NCBI RefSeq assembly: GCF_008014745.1
Contig: NZ_VPFD01000001.1
Span: forward strand, 186,001 to 250,000
Direction of reading: 5' to 3'
Source of the DNA: Massilia arenae
GTDB taxonomy: Bacteria > Pseudomonadota > Gammaproteobacteria > Burkholderiales > Burkholderiaceae_D
DNA length: 64,000 nt
Shown here: positions 16,938 to 26,825 of the stretch, piece by piece
How the letters are laid out: each line of letters opens with the position of its first letter
Numbering within the stretch: the first letter of the stretch is position 1
Notes under the pieces: model-generated
Told to the model about the DNA's origin: nothing
Databases searched by the model: none
What the model saw: the letters and a program-made list of their open reading frames with translations, nothing else
Made by a program: the position numbers and the translations under genes

Positions 16938-17042
16938 CGTCGTTCCCGCGGAGGCGGGAACCCAAGTGCGCTCGCAATTACGCTGCGCGCGACGTATCGA
17001 CTACGCAGGCTAACTTGGGTACCCGCCTTCGCGGGTACGACG
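16938..17042. repeat. Dispersed inverted-repeat element (copy 1), likely bidirectional terminator
   Basis: Two 30-base arms at 16938-16967 and 17013-17042 are nearly perfect reverse complements. Each arm contains its own short hairpin (TTCCCGCGGAGGCGGGAA in the left arm). The left arm matches 46441-46470 at 29 of 30 bases by eye. It lies between the 3' ends of the convergent kinase operon and modC, where a palindrome could end transcription from both sides. It resembles REP-type elements common in this family. Confidence 0.8.
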
Positions 17043-17043
17043 A

Positions 17044-18120
17044 TTACGCTAGCAGCGCCACCGCCTTCACCTGTGCCCACAGCGCGCATCCCGGCTCCAC
17101 CGCGAGCTCGCGCCGCGAGCGCTCGGTGATGCGCGCCAGCAGCGCGGTCTTGCCGATCTTCAGGCGCACCAGCACCTGACCCGGCGCCGCCGCCGGACCC
17201 ACCGCATCGACGACGGCCGGCAGGATATTGGTGATGCTGCTGCCGCGCGGGCGCTCGAGCGCCAGGCTGACGTCGCGCGCATGGATGCGGCAGCGCACCC
17301 GGCTGCCAATGGCGGCGTCACGCCGGCCGACCAGCAGCACGCCGCCGGGGAAGGCCAGGTGCGACAGGCCGTCGTCGTCGCGCCCGGTAAACGCGGTGTC
17401 GATCATCACGCCGGCATCGTCCTCGAAATTCGCCGCCAGGTCGAGCCGCGCCAGGGTGTCGGCCAGCGGACCGCTGGCCAGTACGCGTCCCTGTTCCAGC
17501 ACCACCAGGTAGTCGGCCAGGCGCGCCACTTCGTCGGCCGAGTGGCTGACGTAGACCACCGGCAGCGCCAGCTCGTCGTGCAGGCGTTCGAGATAGGGCA
17601 GGATCTCCTGCTTGCGCTTCATATCGAGCGCCGCCAGCGGCTCGTCCATCAGCAGCAGGCGCGGCGAAGCGAGCAGGGTGCGCGCGATCGCGGCGCGCTG
17701 GCGTTCGCCGCCCGACAGGGTAGCCGGGCGCTGCTTCAGCAGGTGGCCGATGCCGAGCAATTCGGTCACGGGCCCGAGCTCGAAGCGGCGCGCATCCCGT
17801 GGCAGGCGCTTGAGGCCGAACTCCAGGTTGGCGCGCACGTCGAGATGGTCGAACAGGCTCGCCTCCTGGAACACGTAGCCGATGCCGCGCCGATGGGTCG
17901 GCACGTACACGCCGCGCGCATCGTCCTGCCAGGTTTCGTCGCCCACGGCGATGAAGGCGCCGGGCGTGCGTTCCAGGCCGGCCAGGATGCGCAGCAGCGT
18001 GGTCTTGCCCGAGCCGGAATGGCCGAACAGGGCGCTCACGCCGTGGTCGGGCAGGTCGAGGTCGGCGTCGAGGGCGAATGCGCCCCGATCGAGTCTTACC
18101 TTGATGCGTATGCCGCTCAT
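17044..18120 (-). CDS. modC: Molybdate ABC transporter ATP-binding protein
   Basis: 358 residues. The ATPase has Walker [10 protein letters not shown], signature [16 protein letters not shown], Walker [13 protein letters not shown] and an H-loop in VSHSADEV. From about residue 285 a TOBE/Mop domain binds oxyanion and regulates transport, as usual in ModC. The start is [10 protein letters not shown], overlapping the modB stop by 4 bases, with GGGGGA upstream. The frame runs further upstream through modB but that is a shadow. It is the last gene of modABC. Confidence 0.94.
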   Translation of the reverse strand: MSGIRIKVRLDRGAFALDADLDLPDHGVSALFGHSGSGKTTLLRILAGLERTPGAFIAVGDETWQDDARGVYVPTHRRGIGYVFQEASLFDHLDVRANLEFGLKRLPRDARRFELGPVTELLGIGHLLKQRPATLSGGERQRAAIARTLLASPRLLLMDEPLAALDMKRKQEILPYLERLHDELALPVVYVSHSADEVARLADYLVVLEQGRVLASGPLADTLARLDLAANFEDDAGVMIDTAFTGRDDDGLSHLAFPGGVLLVGRRDAAIGSRVRCRIHARDVSLALERPRGSSITNILPAVVDAVGPAAAPGQVLVRLKIGKTALLARITERSRRELAVEPGCALWAQVKAVALLA

Positions 18121-18800
18121 CGACGTGTCCCCCTGACCGATTGTGGATACAGCGTATACAGCACCAGCAGCACCACGAACGAGAACACCAGCATGCCGCC
18201 GGCCAGCCAGTGGGCCTGCGCGTACTCCATCGCTTCCACGTGATCGTAGATCTGGGTCGAGACCACGCGCGTCTTGTCGGGGATGTTCCCGCCGATCATG
18301 AGCACCACGCCGAACTCGCCGATGGTATGGGCGAAGCCGAGGATGGCGCCGGTGACGAAGCCGGGCCGCGCCAGCGGCACCACCACCGACCAGAAGGTGT
18401 CCCAGGGACTGGCGCGCAGGGTCGCCGCTACCTCCAGCGGCCGCGTGCCGACCGCCTCGAAGGCGTTCTGCAGCGGCTGCACCACGAAGGGCAGCGAATA
18501 GAAGACCGAACCGATCACGAGACCCGTGAAGGTGAACGACAGCGTACCCAGGCCGAGCGCCGTGGTCAGCTGGCCCAGCGGGCCGTTGGGCCCCATCGCC
18601 AGCAGCAGGTAGAAGCCGATCACGGTCGGCGGCAGCACCAGCGGCAGGGCCACCACCGCGCCAACCGCGTGCCGCAGCCTGGAGTGCGTGCGCGCCAGCC
18701 ACCAGGCTAGCGGCGTGCCGAACACCAGCAAGAGCAGGGTGACGACCGTGGCCAGCCTGAGGGTCAGCCAGATCGCGGCGAAGTCGGACGAATCGAGCAC
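18117..18800 (-). CDS. modB: Molybdate ABC transporter permease
   Basis: 227 residues, the usual ModB length, with about five membrane helices and the permease EAA-like loop ([29 protein letters not shown], given here only as a position marker near residues 129-158). The start is taken as GTG at 18800 (V-L-D-S-S-D-F), one base after the modA stop; no ATG is available at a sensible place, and the longer frame to 19256 is a shadow of modA. It forms the membrane channel of the ModABC importer. Confidence 0.9.
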   Translation of the reverse strand: MLDSSDFAAIWLTLRLATVVTLLLLVFGTPLAWWLARTHSRLRHAVGAVVALPLVLPPTVIGFYLLLAMGPNGPLGQLTTALGLGTLSFTFTGLVIGSVFYSLPFVVQPLQNAFEAVGTRPLEVAATLRASPWDTFWSVVVPLARPGFVTGAILGFAHTIGEFGVVLMIGGNIPDKTRVVSTQIYDHVEAMEYAQAHWLAGGMLVFSFVVLLVLYTLYPQSVRGTRR

Positions 18801-18801
18801 C

Positions 18802-19624
<823 letters not shown>

Positions 19625-19643
19625 AAATTTCACACGGCAACAG

Positions 19644-20456
19644 ATGAGCACGGAAGACAAGGGAATCGCCCTGGAGGGCAAGGTCTGGATGACGGTCGGC
19701 GGCGAGAACCTCGGCGGCGGCAACCGGGTCGAACTGCTGGCGGCGATCGGGCAGCTCGGCTCCATCACGGGCGCAGCGAAGGCGGTCGGCCTGAGCTACA
19801 AGGCGGCCTGGGACGCAATCGACACGATGAACAATCTATCGGGCGAGGCGCTGGTGGCGCGCGTCACCGGCGGCAAGGGAGGCGGCGGCACGCGGCTCAC
19901 GGCGCGCGGCCAGCAGCTGGTGGACAATTTCAGGACGATCGAGCAGGTGCACAATGATTTTCTTGATCGACTCAACCGCCAGGCCGGCAACGTGGCCGAC
20001 GACCTGGCAATTTTCACGAGGTTCAAGATGAGGACCAGCGCACGCAACCAGTTCTTCGGCACGGTGGCGCGGGTGGCGCGCGGCGCCGTCAACGACGAGG
20101 TCGAGCTCGAGATCGCGGGCGGGCAGACGATCGTCGCCATCGTCACGCGCGAGAGTTCGGAAAATCTCGGACTTGCGCAAGGGCGGCAGGCCTTTGCGCT
20201 GATCAAATCGTCGTCGGTGATCGTGATGACGGCCGGCGAAGGCGCGCGGCTGTCGGCGCGCAATCAGCTCCAGGGCCAGGTCACGCGGCTGATGCGCGGC
20301 GCGGTCAACTCCGAAGTGGTGATCGAACTGGCCGGCGGCGGCAGCGTGGCGGCCACGATCACCAACGAGAGCGTGGATGCGCTCGAACTGGCCGAGGGCG
20401 CGGCGGCGACCGCGCTGTTCAAGGCGTCGAGCGTGATCCTGGGCGTGCCTGAGTAG
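19644..20456 (+). CDS. modE: Molybdate-responsive regulator ModE
   Basis: 270 residues. The N-terminal winged helix (about 15-115) has the ModE signature (LLAAIGQLGSITGAAKAVGL, SYKAAWDAIDTMNN, and GGKGGGGTRLTARG). Two Mop/TOBE repeats follow (about 130-196 with RTSARNQFFGTV, and about 203-268 with RLSARNQLQGQV) that bind molybdate in the dimer. Gene position beside modABC and the ModE box confirm the role. Confidence 0.95.
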   Translation: MSTEDKGIALEGKVWMTVGGENLGGGNRVELLAAIGQLGSITGAAKAVGLSYKAAWDAIDTMNNLSGEALVARVTGGKGGGGTRLTARGQQLVDNFRTIEQVHNDFLDRLNRQAGNVADDLAIFTRFKMRTSARNQFFGTVARVARGAVNDEVELEIAGGQTIVAIVTRESSENLGLAQGRQAFALIKSSSVIVMTAGEGARLSARNQLQGQVTRLMRGAVNSEVVIELAGGGSVAATITNESVDALELAEGAAATALFKASSVILGVPE

Positions 20457-20459
20457 GCA

Positions 20460-20741
20460 TTATTGGCCGCACAGATGCTGCACCGCGACCAGCCGCGGCG
20501 GCGGATCGCAGCGGCACAGGCACAGGTCGCCGTCGAGGGCGTACTGCCGGCCGTCGTGGCGCGCCGACAGGCGTGGGCCGTCGAGGCCGATGATGCCCGT
20601 CGTCTCGCAGACGGGGCAGGACACCTGGTCGCCTTCGAGCGCGACCTTCACACCATCGAGCGCCAGCAGCGAGCTGGCTGACGTGACCTTGCCGCCGGAC
20701 GTCGTCGATGCGCCGAGCGTGATGTAGTAGCGCGTTGCCAT
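20460..20741 (-). CDS. PAAR domain-containing protein
   Basis: 93 residues, essentially one PAAR domain (ATRYYITLGASTTSGGKVTSA onward), with Cys-rich ends SCPVCETTG and LCLCRC that could hold a metal as in PAAR spike tips. PAAR proteins cap the type VI secretion spike. No other T6SS gene or recognisable toxin is nearby, so it may be an orphan tip. The start is MATRYY with GGAG upstream; a TTG two codons earlier is less likely. It lies downstream of the M16 pair but beyond their terminator. Confidence 0.8.
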   Translation of the reverse strand: MATRYYITLGASTTSGGKVTSASSLLALDGVKVALEGDQVSCPVCETTGIIGLDGPRLSARHDGRQYALDGDLCLCRCDPPPRLVAVQHLCGQ

Positions 20742-20810
20742 GTCCAACTCCTTGTACCCAAGGCTGCAGCATAAGGATGGACCGGGTAGCCGGTTTTGAC
20801 AACTTATAAA

Positions 20811-20838
20811 AAAAGCCCCGCCAAGGTCGCGGGGCTTT
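20811..20838 (-). terminator. Rho-independent terminator of the M16 peptidase operon
   Basis: Perfect 10-base stem AAAGCCCCGC/GCGGGGCTTT with a 7-base loop; reading the minus strand it is followed by further Ts. It sits 22 bases after the last M16 stop codon. Confidence 0.92.
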
Positions 20839-20860
20839 CAGGCAAGAATCTGCGGCCAGC

Positions 20861-22282
20861 TTACTTGTCCGTCACCTTGAAGTCGCCATACGGCTTGAGC
20901 TGCTCCTCGAGCTTGGACGGATCGCCCACCACCACGAGCGACTGGTTATCCGGAGCGAAATACTTCTTCGCCACGGTGCGCACCTGCTCCGGCGTGACTT
21001 TCTGGATCTTCGGCACGTATTCGCCCAAAAATTCCGGCGGCAGGCCGACCAGCCAGTTGGCGGCCAGGGTGTTGGCGACCGAACGCTGCAACTGGTTGCT
21101 GAGCAGGTAGCCGCCCGCGACATAGCGCTTGTTCATGTCCATCTCCTTGGCCGGTACCAGCTCGCTACCCAGACGCTTGTATTCCTTGAAGTACTCTTCC
21201 AGCGAAGCACCGGTGACTTCGTTGCGCACGTCGGCGCCGCCCACCATCATGCCGCCCGCGCGGCTCATGCGCGCGCCGGCCGAAGCGCCGTAGGTATAAC
21301 CCTTTTCTTCGCGCAGATTGGTGTTGATGCGGCTCGAGAAGCCGCCGCCCAGGATGGTGCTGGTCAGGCGCAGCGGGATCTGGTCGGCCGCGCTGGCCGC
21401 GATGCCGGGGCTGCCCAGGCGCAGGGTCGACTGCACGCTGCCGTCACGCTTGAGCAGGATGCGCGCCGGCTTCACATTCGTCGCCGCCGCCGTGGTGTCG
21501 GGCAGGGCCGCGCCGCTGGCTTTCCAGTCGCCGAACGCCGCTTGCGCCAGCTTCATGGCCTCGGCTTCGGTGATGCGGCCGGTGACCACCAGCAGCGCGC
21601 GGTCGGGACGGAAGCGCTTCGCGTGTTCCGTGCGCAGCATGCCGGCGCTGACGGCATTGATCGACTCGACCGTCGGGTCGGTGCGGCCATACGGGTGGTC
21701 GGCATACACGGCCTTCTTGATCGCGCGCTCGGCGCGGAAGCTCGGCTGGGTCTCGGACACACGCAGCGACTGCAGCGCATTGGCCTTGGCCAGCGTCACT
21801 TCGTTCTCGGGGAAGGACGGCTGGCGCACGATCTCGGCCATCAGGTTCAGCATGCCGCTTGCCTGCGAGGCCAGGGCGTTGCCCGAGACGACGATGCCGT
21901 CGGCGGCCGGGCTGGCCGCCACTTCACCGCCCATGCCCTGGGCCGCTTCGGCGATCGCGCGCGAATCGCGCTTGGCCGTGCCTTCGTTGAGCATGCCGGC
22001 CAGCATGGCGGCAAAGCCGCTCTGGTTCGGCGCGTCGGCCGCGAAGCCGGCGCCGCGCAGCGCCAGCACATAGTCCACGCGCGGCAGGCCCTCGCGTGGC
22101 ACGACCCATACGGTCAGGCCGTTGGACAGGGTCTGTTTGGCGATCTTGGGCGCCGGGATCGATTTTTCCTGGCCGTAGGCAGGCATGCCGGATGGCGTCT
22201 TGACGTCAGCGGCATGTGCCCCCGGCGCAAAGGCGAGGGAAACAGCGAGAGGTAAGGTCAACTTCAGCATCAGTTTGTTCAT
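20861..22282 (-). CDS. M16 peptidase-like protein, non-catalytic subunit
   Basis: 473 residues with a signal peptide (cleavage near HAA-DVK, residue 24). The M16 fold is clear: TLSNGLTVWVVPREGLPRVD at the N-terminus and SSRINTNLREEKGYTYGASA in the C-terminal half, the conserved substrate-contact region. The zinc motif HxxEH is missing; the matching place reads NQSGFAAMLAGMLNEGT. Such subunits pair with an active M16 protein, here the gene directly upstream (10-base gap). Likely periplasmic. Confidence 0.88.
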   Translation of the reverse strand: MNKLMLKLTLPLAVSLAFAPGAHAADVKTPSGMPAYGQEKSIPAPKIAKQTLSNGLTVWVVPREGLPRVDYVLALRGAGFAADAPNQSGFAAMLAGMLNEGTAKRDSRAIAEAAQGMGGEVAASPAADGIVVSGNALASQASGMLNLMAEIVRQPSFPENEVTLAKANALQSLRVSETQPSFRAERAIKKAVYADHPYGRTDPTVESINAVSAGMLRTEHAKRFRPDRALLVVTGRITEAEAMKLAQAAFGDWKASGAALPDTTAAATNVKPARILLKRDGSVQSTLRLGSPGIAASAADQIPLRLTSTILGGGFSSRINTNLREEKGYTYGASAGARMSRAGGMMVGGADVRNEVTGASLEEYFKEYKRLGSELVPAKEMDMNKRYVAGGYLLSNQLQRSVANTLAANWLVGLPPEFLGEYVPKIQKVTPEQVRTVAKKYFAPDNQSLVVVGDPSKLEEQLKPYGDFKVTDK

Positions 22283-22292
22283 GATGCGCTCC

Positions 22293-23684
22293 TTATTTGG
22301 TGTTGGTGGCGGCCGAGGCGGTCTTGGCCGCCTCGATCATGGCGGCCGGCTTGCGGTCGATGACGGTGCGGTTGGCCGGCACCAGGTAGGTCTTGACCGC
22401 GCGCTGGATGTCGTTCGAGGTCACGCCCTCGATCCAGCCCGGGATCTTGTTGACCACATTGGCGTCGCCCCACAAGACCTGCAGCTTGGCCATCGTGTCG
22501 GCGCGGTTCACGAAGCTTTCCAGCTTGTTGTTCCAGTCGGCCAGCATGCGGGTCTTGACGCGCTTGAGGGTCGCGTCATCGACGCCATCCTTCGCGATCT
22601 TCGCGATCTCTTCGTCCATCGCCTTGAGCACGGCGTCGGCGCTGCTGTCCGGCTTATATAGCGCGAACACGGTCATCAGGGTCGGGCCGTTGTATTCCCA
22701 CGGGCTGGTCAGGCCGAACATGGTGTCGACGTTGAGGGCGATCTCGCGGCCCTTCACGAGGCCCTGGTAGAACAGCGAGGCGTCGCCGCCGCCCAGCAGC
22801 TCGGCCAGCACTGCGATCGGCGCCTGGTCGCGGCTGCCGCGCTCCGGCACCTTCCAGGCCGCCGCGATGGCCGGCACCTGGGCCAGGGCGTCGCTTTGCT
22901 CCAGCCGTTTTTCGGCGGTGCCCAGCGGCTCCGAGAAATCGGTGCCCTTCGGCACAGGGCGCGCCGCGATGCCGCCGAAGTATTTCTGGGCCAGGGCGAA
23001 GCCCTGCTGCGGCGTGATGTCGCCTGCGATCGCCAGCACCGCGTTATTGGGGCCGTAGTAGTCGCGGTGGAAGGCGCGCACGTCGTCCAGGCTGGCGTTT
23101 TCCAGGTCTTCGAAGCTGCCGTAGCCGTCGTGGTTGTTCTCCCATTTCTGGAAGGCGTGCTGGCTGATGTCGATCCACATGAAGCCGCCGTAGGGCTGAT
23201 TCTTGACGTTGACGCGGATCTCTTCCTTGACCACGTCCTGCTGGTTCTTCAGCGTCGTGGGGTTGAAGTCGAGCGTCTTCATGCGGTCGGCTTCCAGCCA
23301 CAGGATCGGCTCCAGGCTCGAGGCCGGGGCGGTCTCGATGTAGTTGGTGAAGTCGGGGCGGGTCGAGCCGTTGTTCCAGCCGCCGCCGGCGGTGATGGTG
23401 GTGTCGAACACGCCCTTCGGCGCGTTCGGCGTGCCCTGGAACATCAGGTGTTCGAACAGGTGGGCGAAGCCGGTGCGGTTACGCGGCTCGAGGCGCATGC
23501 CGACGTGGTAGACCACCGAGACGCCGACGGTCGGCGAGCTGCGGTCTTCCGACACGATGACGGTCAGTCCGTTGTCGAGTTTCTTGGTATTGACCGGCAG
23601 GGTCCACTGGTCGCTCGGGGCCGCGAAGGCCGACATCGACAGGGTGAGCCCGGCCATCAGGACAGGTAATTGGCGCATGCGCAT
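22293..23684 (-). CDS. M16 zinc metallopeptidase, catalytic subunit
   Basis: 463 residues with a signal peptide (about residues 1-21, ending SAFA-APS). The inverse zinc motif HLFEH is present (FAHLFEHLMFQGTPNAPKG), with the downstream Glu expected about 75 residues on, in the VKEEIRVN part. Family members (M16B, pitrilysin/processing-peptidase-like) degrade peptides. The start MRMRQLPVL is supported by GAGG five bases upstream; the frame runs 17 codons further without support. It forms a two-gene operon with the non-catalytic partner. Confidence 0.9.
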   Translation of the reverse strand: MRMRQLPVLMAGLTLSMSAFAAPSDQWTLPVNTKKLDNGLTVIVSEDRSSPTVGVSVVYHVGMRLEPRNRTGFAHLFEHLMFQGTPNAPKGVFDTTITAGGGWNNGSTRPDFTNYIETAPASSLEPILWLEADRMKTLDFNPTTLKNQQDVVKEEIRVNVKNQPYGGFMWIDISQHAFQKWENNHDGYGSFEDLENASLDDVRAFHRDYYGPNNAVLAIAGDITPQQGFALAQKYFGGIAARPVPKGTDFSEPLGTAEKRLEQSDALAQVPAIAAAWKVPERGSRDQAPIAVLAELLGGGDASLFYQGLVKGREIALNVDTMFGLTSPWEYNGPTLMTVFALYKPDSSADAVLKAMDEEIAKIAKDGVDDATLKRVKTRMLADWNNKLESFVNRADTMAKLQVLWGDANVVNKIPGWIEGVTSNDIQRAVKTYLVPANRTVIDRKPAAMIEAAKTASAATNTK

Positions 23685-23964
23685 GGGGACCTCATGATGA
23701 ATGGTAGGACGGCGGCGGGGCCACCGGCGGCTCATCTTAGCGCAATGGCATGTTGATAAGTGGTCTTTTTATTGTGCCATCGCACGGCTTATGCCTGTCT
23801 ATGCCGATCTCATGCAGACGGCATCCATCCCCGGCGTGTGCATTTCGGGTGGCGAATCGTGCAGTTCGTCGCATGGGCCATCGACCCGCCTGGCTTTCAG
23901 GCTATAGTTGCAACATGACAAGTCCCGGCGCCAAGCCGGCGCAAGAATTTACTGGAGAGAATGG

Positions 23965-24753
23965 ATGAACCACCTGATCAAGCTGGGCGCCGCCATTGCC
24001 GTGCCGTGCGCCTTGTTCTGGGCGTCGATCGGCGTCGCCGAGGCCGCCCCGGAGATGAGCACCGAGACCCGCCCGATCGATGCGCGGGTGGTGCGCGTCA
24101 AGCTTGAAGGGCTGGGCGACCTGAAGATCCGGCAGGGGGCCACCCCGGCCCTGGTGCTCACCGGCGATGCGCGCCTGCTGTCGCGGACCACGACCTCGCA
24201 GAAAGGGGATACCCTGAACATCGAGACCGAGGGCCGCAATTCCGGCTTCAGCTTCGGCCGCTCGTCCGGCCTGCAGGCCGAACTGGTGCTGCCGAACCTG
24301 CAGGCGGTGTCGTCGGAAAGCCTCGGTTCCACCACCGTGAGCGGCTTTGCCGGCGAAACGCTGAGCATCAACCTGGATGGCGCCGGCTCGATGTATGTAT
24401 CATCGTCGGAATACCGCACCATCAAGGCCAGCCTGGGCGGCGTCGGCAACCTCAAGATCCAGGGCGTGAACAGCGAGCACGTCGACCTGAGCCTGGGCGG
24501 CGCCGGCTACGTGACCCTGAGCGGGCGCAGCAAGAACCTCAGGGCCGAGCTGGGCGGACTGGGCGGGCTGGACGCCCAGGCCTGTACGGTCGACTCGGTC
24601 ACGCTGGACTTGTCGGGCCTGGGCAACGCCACCGTCAATGCCCAGCGCAGCGCCAACCTCGCGCTGTCGGGCATGGGCTCGGTGACGGTGTTCGGCAAGC
24701 CGGCCAACCGCAAGGTCGCCCTCGATGGCCTGGGCAAGGTCAACTGGAAATAA
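23965..24753 (+). CDS. GIN domain (DUF2807) secreted protein
   Basis: 262 residues with a signal peptide (cleavage near AEA-APE, about residue 28). The rest is a repetitive beta-helix-like GIN domain with recurring Gly-rich turns (LEGLGDLKI, LDGAGSMYV, LGGVGNLKI, LGGAGYVTL, LGGLGGLDA, LSGLGNATV). Function of the family is not established; it is often linked to the cell envelope. The start MNHLIKLG has GGAGA upstream. The 280 bases before it hold only a weak promoter candidate (TATAGT at 23903). Confidence 0.85.
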   Translation: MNHLIKLGAAIAVPCALFWASIGVAEAAPEMSTETRPIDARVVRVKLEGLGDLKIRQGATPALVLTGDARLLSRTTTSQKGDTLNIETEGRNSGFSFGRSSGLQAELVLPNLQAVSSESLGSTTVSGFAGETLSINLDGAGSMYVSSSEYRTIKASLGGVGNLKIQGVNSEHVDLSLGGAGYVTLSGRSKNLRAELGGLGGLDAQACTVDSVTLDLSGLGNATVNAQRSANLALSGMGSVTVFGKPANRKVALDGLGKVNWK

Positions 24754-24777
24754 CGATCCAGATTCTGTGCACGAGAC

Positions 24778-25401
24778 ATGAAAAAAATACTCCTTGTGAC
24801 GCTGCTAGCCATCGGCCTGCAATTGGGCCTGCAGGCGAGCGCCCGGGCCGGCTTTGCGGAGGGCGCGAGCGCCTACAACGCCCGCAACTATGCGCTGGCA
24901 TTAAAAGAAATCAGTCCGCTGGCCAAGGCCGGCGATCCCGACGCCCAGCACCTGCTGGGCCTGATGTACTACATGGGCCGCGGCGTCACGCGCGACTACA
25001 AGCAGGCCTTCGCCTGGCACCTGAAGGCGGCCGGGCAGGGCAAGGCCGACGCCCAGTACGTGGTGGGCGCCATGTACTACACCGGCAACGTCGTGCCGCA
25101 GGACCAGAAGCATGTGGTGAGCTGGTTCCGCAAGGCGGCCGAGCAGGGCAATCCCGACGCCCAGCACGCGCTCGGGCTGATGTACCGCTACAGCGTGGCC
25201 GGCGTGCCGCAGGATGCGGTGCTGGCCTATATGCTGTACAACCTGGCCGCGGCCGGTGGCCACCGCAATGCGGTCGAACAGCGCGCTGCGATCGGCAAGA
25301 AGATGACGCCGGAACAGGTCGAAGAAGCGCAGGCCCTGTCGCGCACCTGGAAGGCGGGGACGGCCTTGCCGACCGCGTCCAAGACGGGCGGCAACCTGTA
25401 G
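24778..25401 (+). CDS. Sel1-repeat (SLR) secreted protein
   Basis: 207 residues with a signal peptide (about 1-23). Sel1-like helical repeats occur at about 44-79, 80-115 and 116-155 (for example GDPDAQHLLGLMYYMGRGV and GNPDAQHALGLMYRYSV). These repeats mediate protein contacts, often in the envelope. It follows the GIN gene by 24 bases and may share its transcript. It ends four bases before the convergent SGNH gene. Confidence 0.85.
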   Translation: MKKILLVTLLAIGLQLGLQASARAGFAEGASAYNARNYALALKEISPLAKAGDPDAQHLLGLMYYMGRGVTRDYKQAFAWHLKAAGQGKADAQYVVGAMYYTGNVVPQDQKHVVSWFRKAAEQGNPDAQHALGLMYRYSVAGVPQDAVLAYMLYNLAAAGGHRNAVEQRAAIGKKMTPEQVEEAQALSRTWKAGTALPTASKTGGNL

Positions 25402-25405
25402 GCAT

Positions 25406-26584
25406 TCAGCGGGTATTCAGCAGCGGCATCGCCTCGCCCAGCGCCTGGTAACCACGGTCGTTCGGGTGCAGGTGGTCGCCGCTGTCATAGGCCGGCAACA
25501 GCCGGCTGGGGCGCGCCGGGTCGCGCAGCACGCGGTCGGCGTCGAACACCGCGTCGAATTCACCGCTGCTGCGGATCCAGGCATTCACCGCCTGGCGCAG
25601 CGCTTCCTTTTCAATCGAGTACAGCGCCGCGCCCTCGAACGGCGCCAGCGTGCCGCCGGTCACGGCGATGCGCGCGGCGCGGGCGCGCGCGATCAGCTGG
25701 CGATAGCCGGCCACCAACTCCTCCGGCGTGAGCGGATTGGCGGCCGAACTGTGGCCGATATCCTCGATGCCGATCATCAGCACCAGCTGGCGCACGCCGC
25801 TGGTGGCCAGCACGTCGCGCTCGAACCGCGCCAGGGCGCTGCGTCCGGCCAGCGGGTTGGCCGGGTCGTCGCCCAGCAGGCGGTTGCCTTTGACGCCGCG
25901 GTCGATCACGGCAAGGCGCGCAGCGGCGTCGCGCCGGGCCTGGAGGAGCCGCGCCAGCACGTCGGTCCAGCGCCGGTCGGCGTCGCCCAGCACGACGATG
26001 GCGCCTTGCATGCCATCGACTTCCAGCGCCGTCAGGAAAGGCCAGGCCGCGATCGTGCGTTGGACCGGCAGGCTGGCGCTGGCGGTATGGTCGCCGCTCA
26101 AGGACACATAGCCGGTCTGGCGCGCCTGGACGTGCACGCTGGACGCCTGCACGGCGCCCGGCAGGTAGATGCTGACGGCCACCTGCGCGAGGGGCGGCAG
26201 GTTCAGCTCGGCGGGATCGGACAGCGCCGGCGCGCCGGCCGGGATCGTCACGCCGGTGCGCCCGCCAAAGGTCAGGGCGCGGTCGGTGCCGGGCGCCAGG
26301 TCCGAACCTTGGGAGCGCAGGCCGATGCGCGCCGCGCCGATCCGCAGCGGTGTCGATCCCAGTTCGTTGGACAGGCGGATGCGCACGCGATTGCCGCCCA
26401 CGCTGGACTGCACGATCAGGCGCAGGGTCTGGTTATTGAAGGCATGCATGCTGGCGTCCGGTGGCGGTCCGGCCGGCGCGGCGCCCCAGCTCGCGGTCCA
26501 ATGGCTGGTGTCCCATGATTGGGCCACGGCGGGCTGCGCGGCCAGGATGATGGCTGCGGCCAGGGCGGACAGGAAACGGTTCAT
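25406..26584 (-). CDS. SGNH/GDSL-hydrolase-like secreted protein, apparently lacking the catalytic Ser
   Basis: 392 residues with a signal peptide (cleavage near VAQ-SWD, residue 22). An N-terminal beta domain (about 25-190) precedes an SGNH domain. Block I, normally GDSxTDG, reads VVLGDADRRWTDVL (residues 197-210): the Ser is Ala202 and roughly a dozen residues usual before DRW are absent. Block III, usually GxND, reads GIEDIG with Glu274. Block V DHLH (Asp370, His373) remains. So the fold is kept but esterase activity is unlikely. The start is ATG at 26584 with a nearby GGAGCATC. Confidence 0.8.
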   Translation of the reverse strand: MNRFLSALAAAIILAAQPAVAQSWDTSHWTASWGAAPAGPPPDASMHAFNNQTLRLIVQSSVGGNRVRIRLSNELGSTPLRIGAARIGLRSQGSDLAPGTDRALTFGGRTGVTIPAGAPALSDPAELNLPPLAQVAVSIYLPGAVQASSVHVQARQTGYVSLSGDHTASASLPVQRTIAAWPFLTALEVDGMQGAIVVLGDADRRWTDVLARLLQARRDAAARLAVIDRGVKGNRLLGDDPANPLAGRSALARFERDVLATSGVRQLVLMIGIEDIGHSSAANPLTPEELVAGYRQLIARARAARIAVTGGTLAPFEGAALYSIEKEALRQAVNAWIRSSGEFDAVFDADRVLRDPARPSRLLPAYDSGDHLHPNDRGYQALGEAMPLLNTR

Positions 26585-26601
26585 GTGATGCTCCTCGGAT
26601 A

Positions 26602-26620
26602 CTCATGCGATAAGCATGAG
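26602..26620. promoter_or_regulatory. Small palindrome upstream of the SGNH gene
   Basis: Arms CTCATGC and GCATGAG around GATAA lie 18 bases before the SGNH start codon. This could be a repressor site or a leader hairpin; nothing else identifies it. The rest of 26585-26825 shows no gene. Confidence 0.3.
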
Positions 26621-26825
26621 CTCGTATTGACAATCTAGCGGCAATACAGGATGTGGAAAAGACGGCAAGCCGCTGCATCGTTGCGCGATATCGAAGCCCA
26701 CTTTGATTGCGATTCCAACAAGAAAATTCCAGCCATCTAAAGTTGGCCGTAAGCGATCTGGCGAACTGAGCGGAGCGCCGATGGGGTCCAGCATGATGCC
26801 TGGATACATCGATGAGGAGATGACG

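Noticed and set aside
16938..17042. Possible CRISPR-like repeat
   Set aside because: Only two inverted arms, no spacers or regular array, and the second copy is single and 29 kb away.
20861..22282. M16 gene with lost zinc motif as a pseudogene
   Set aside because: An inactive M16 subunit beside an active one is a normal arrangement; frame, signal peptide and C-terminal motifs are intact.
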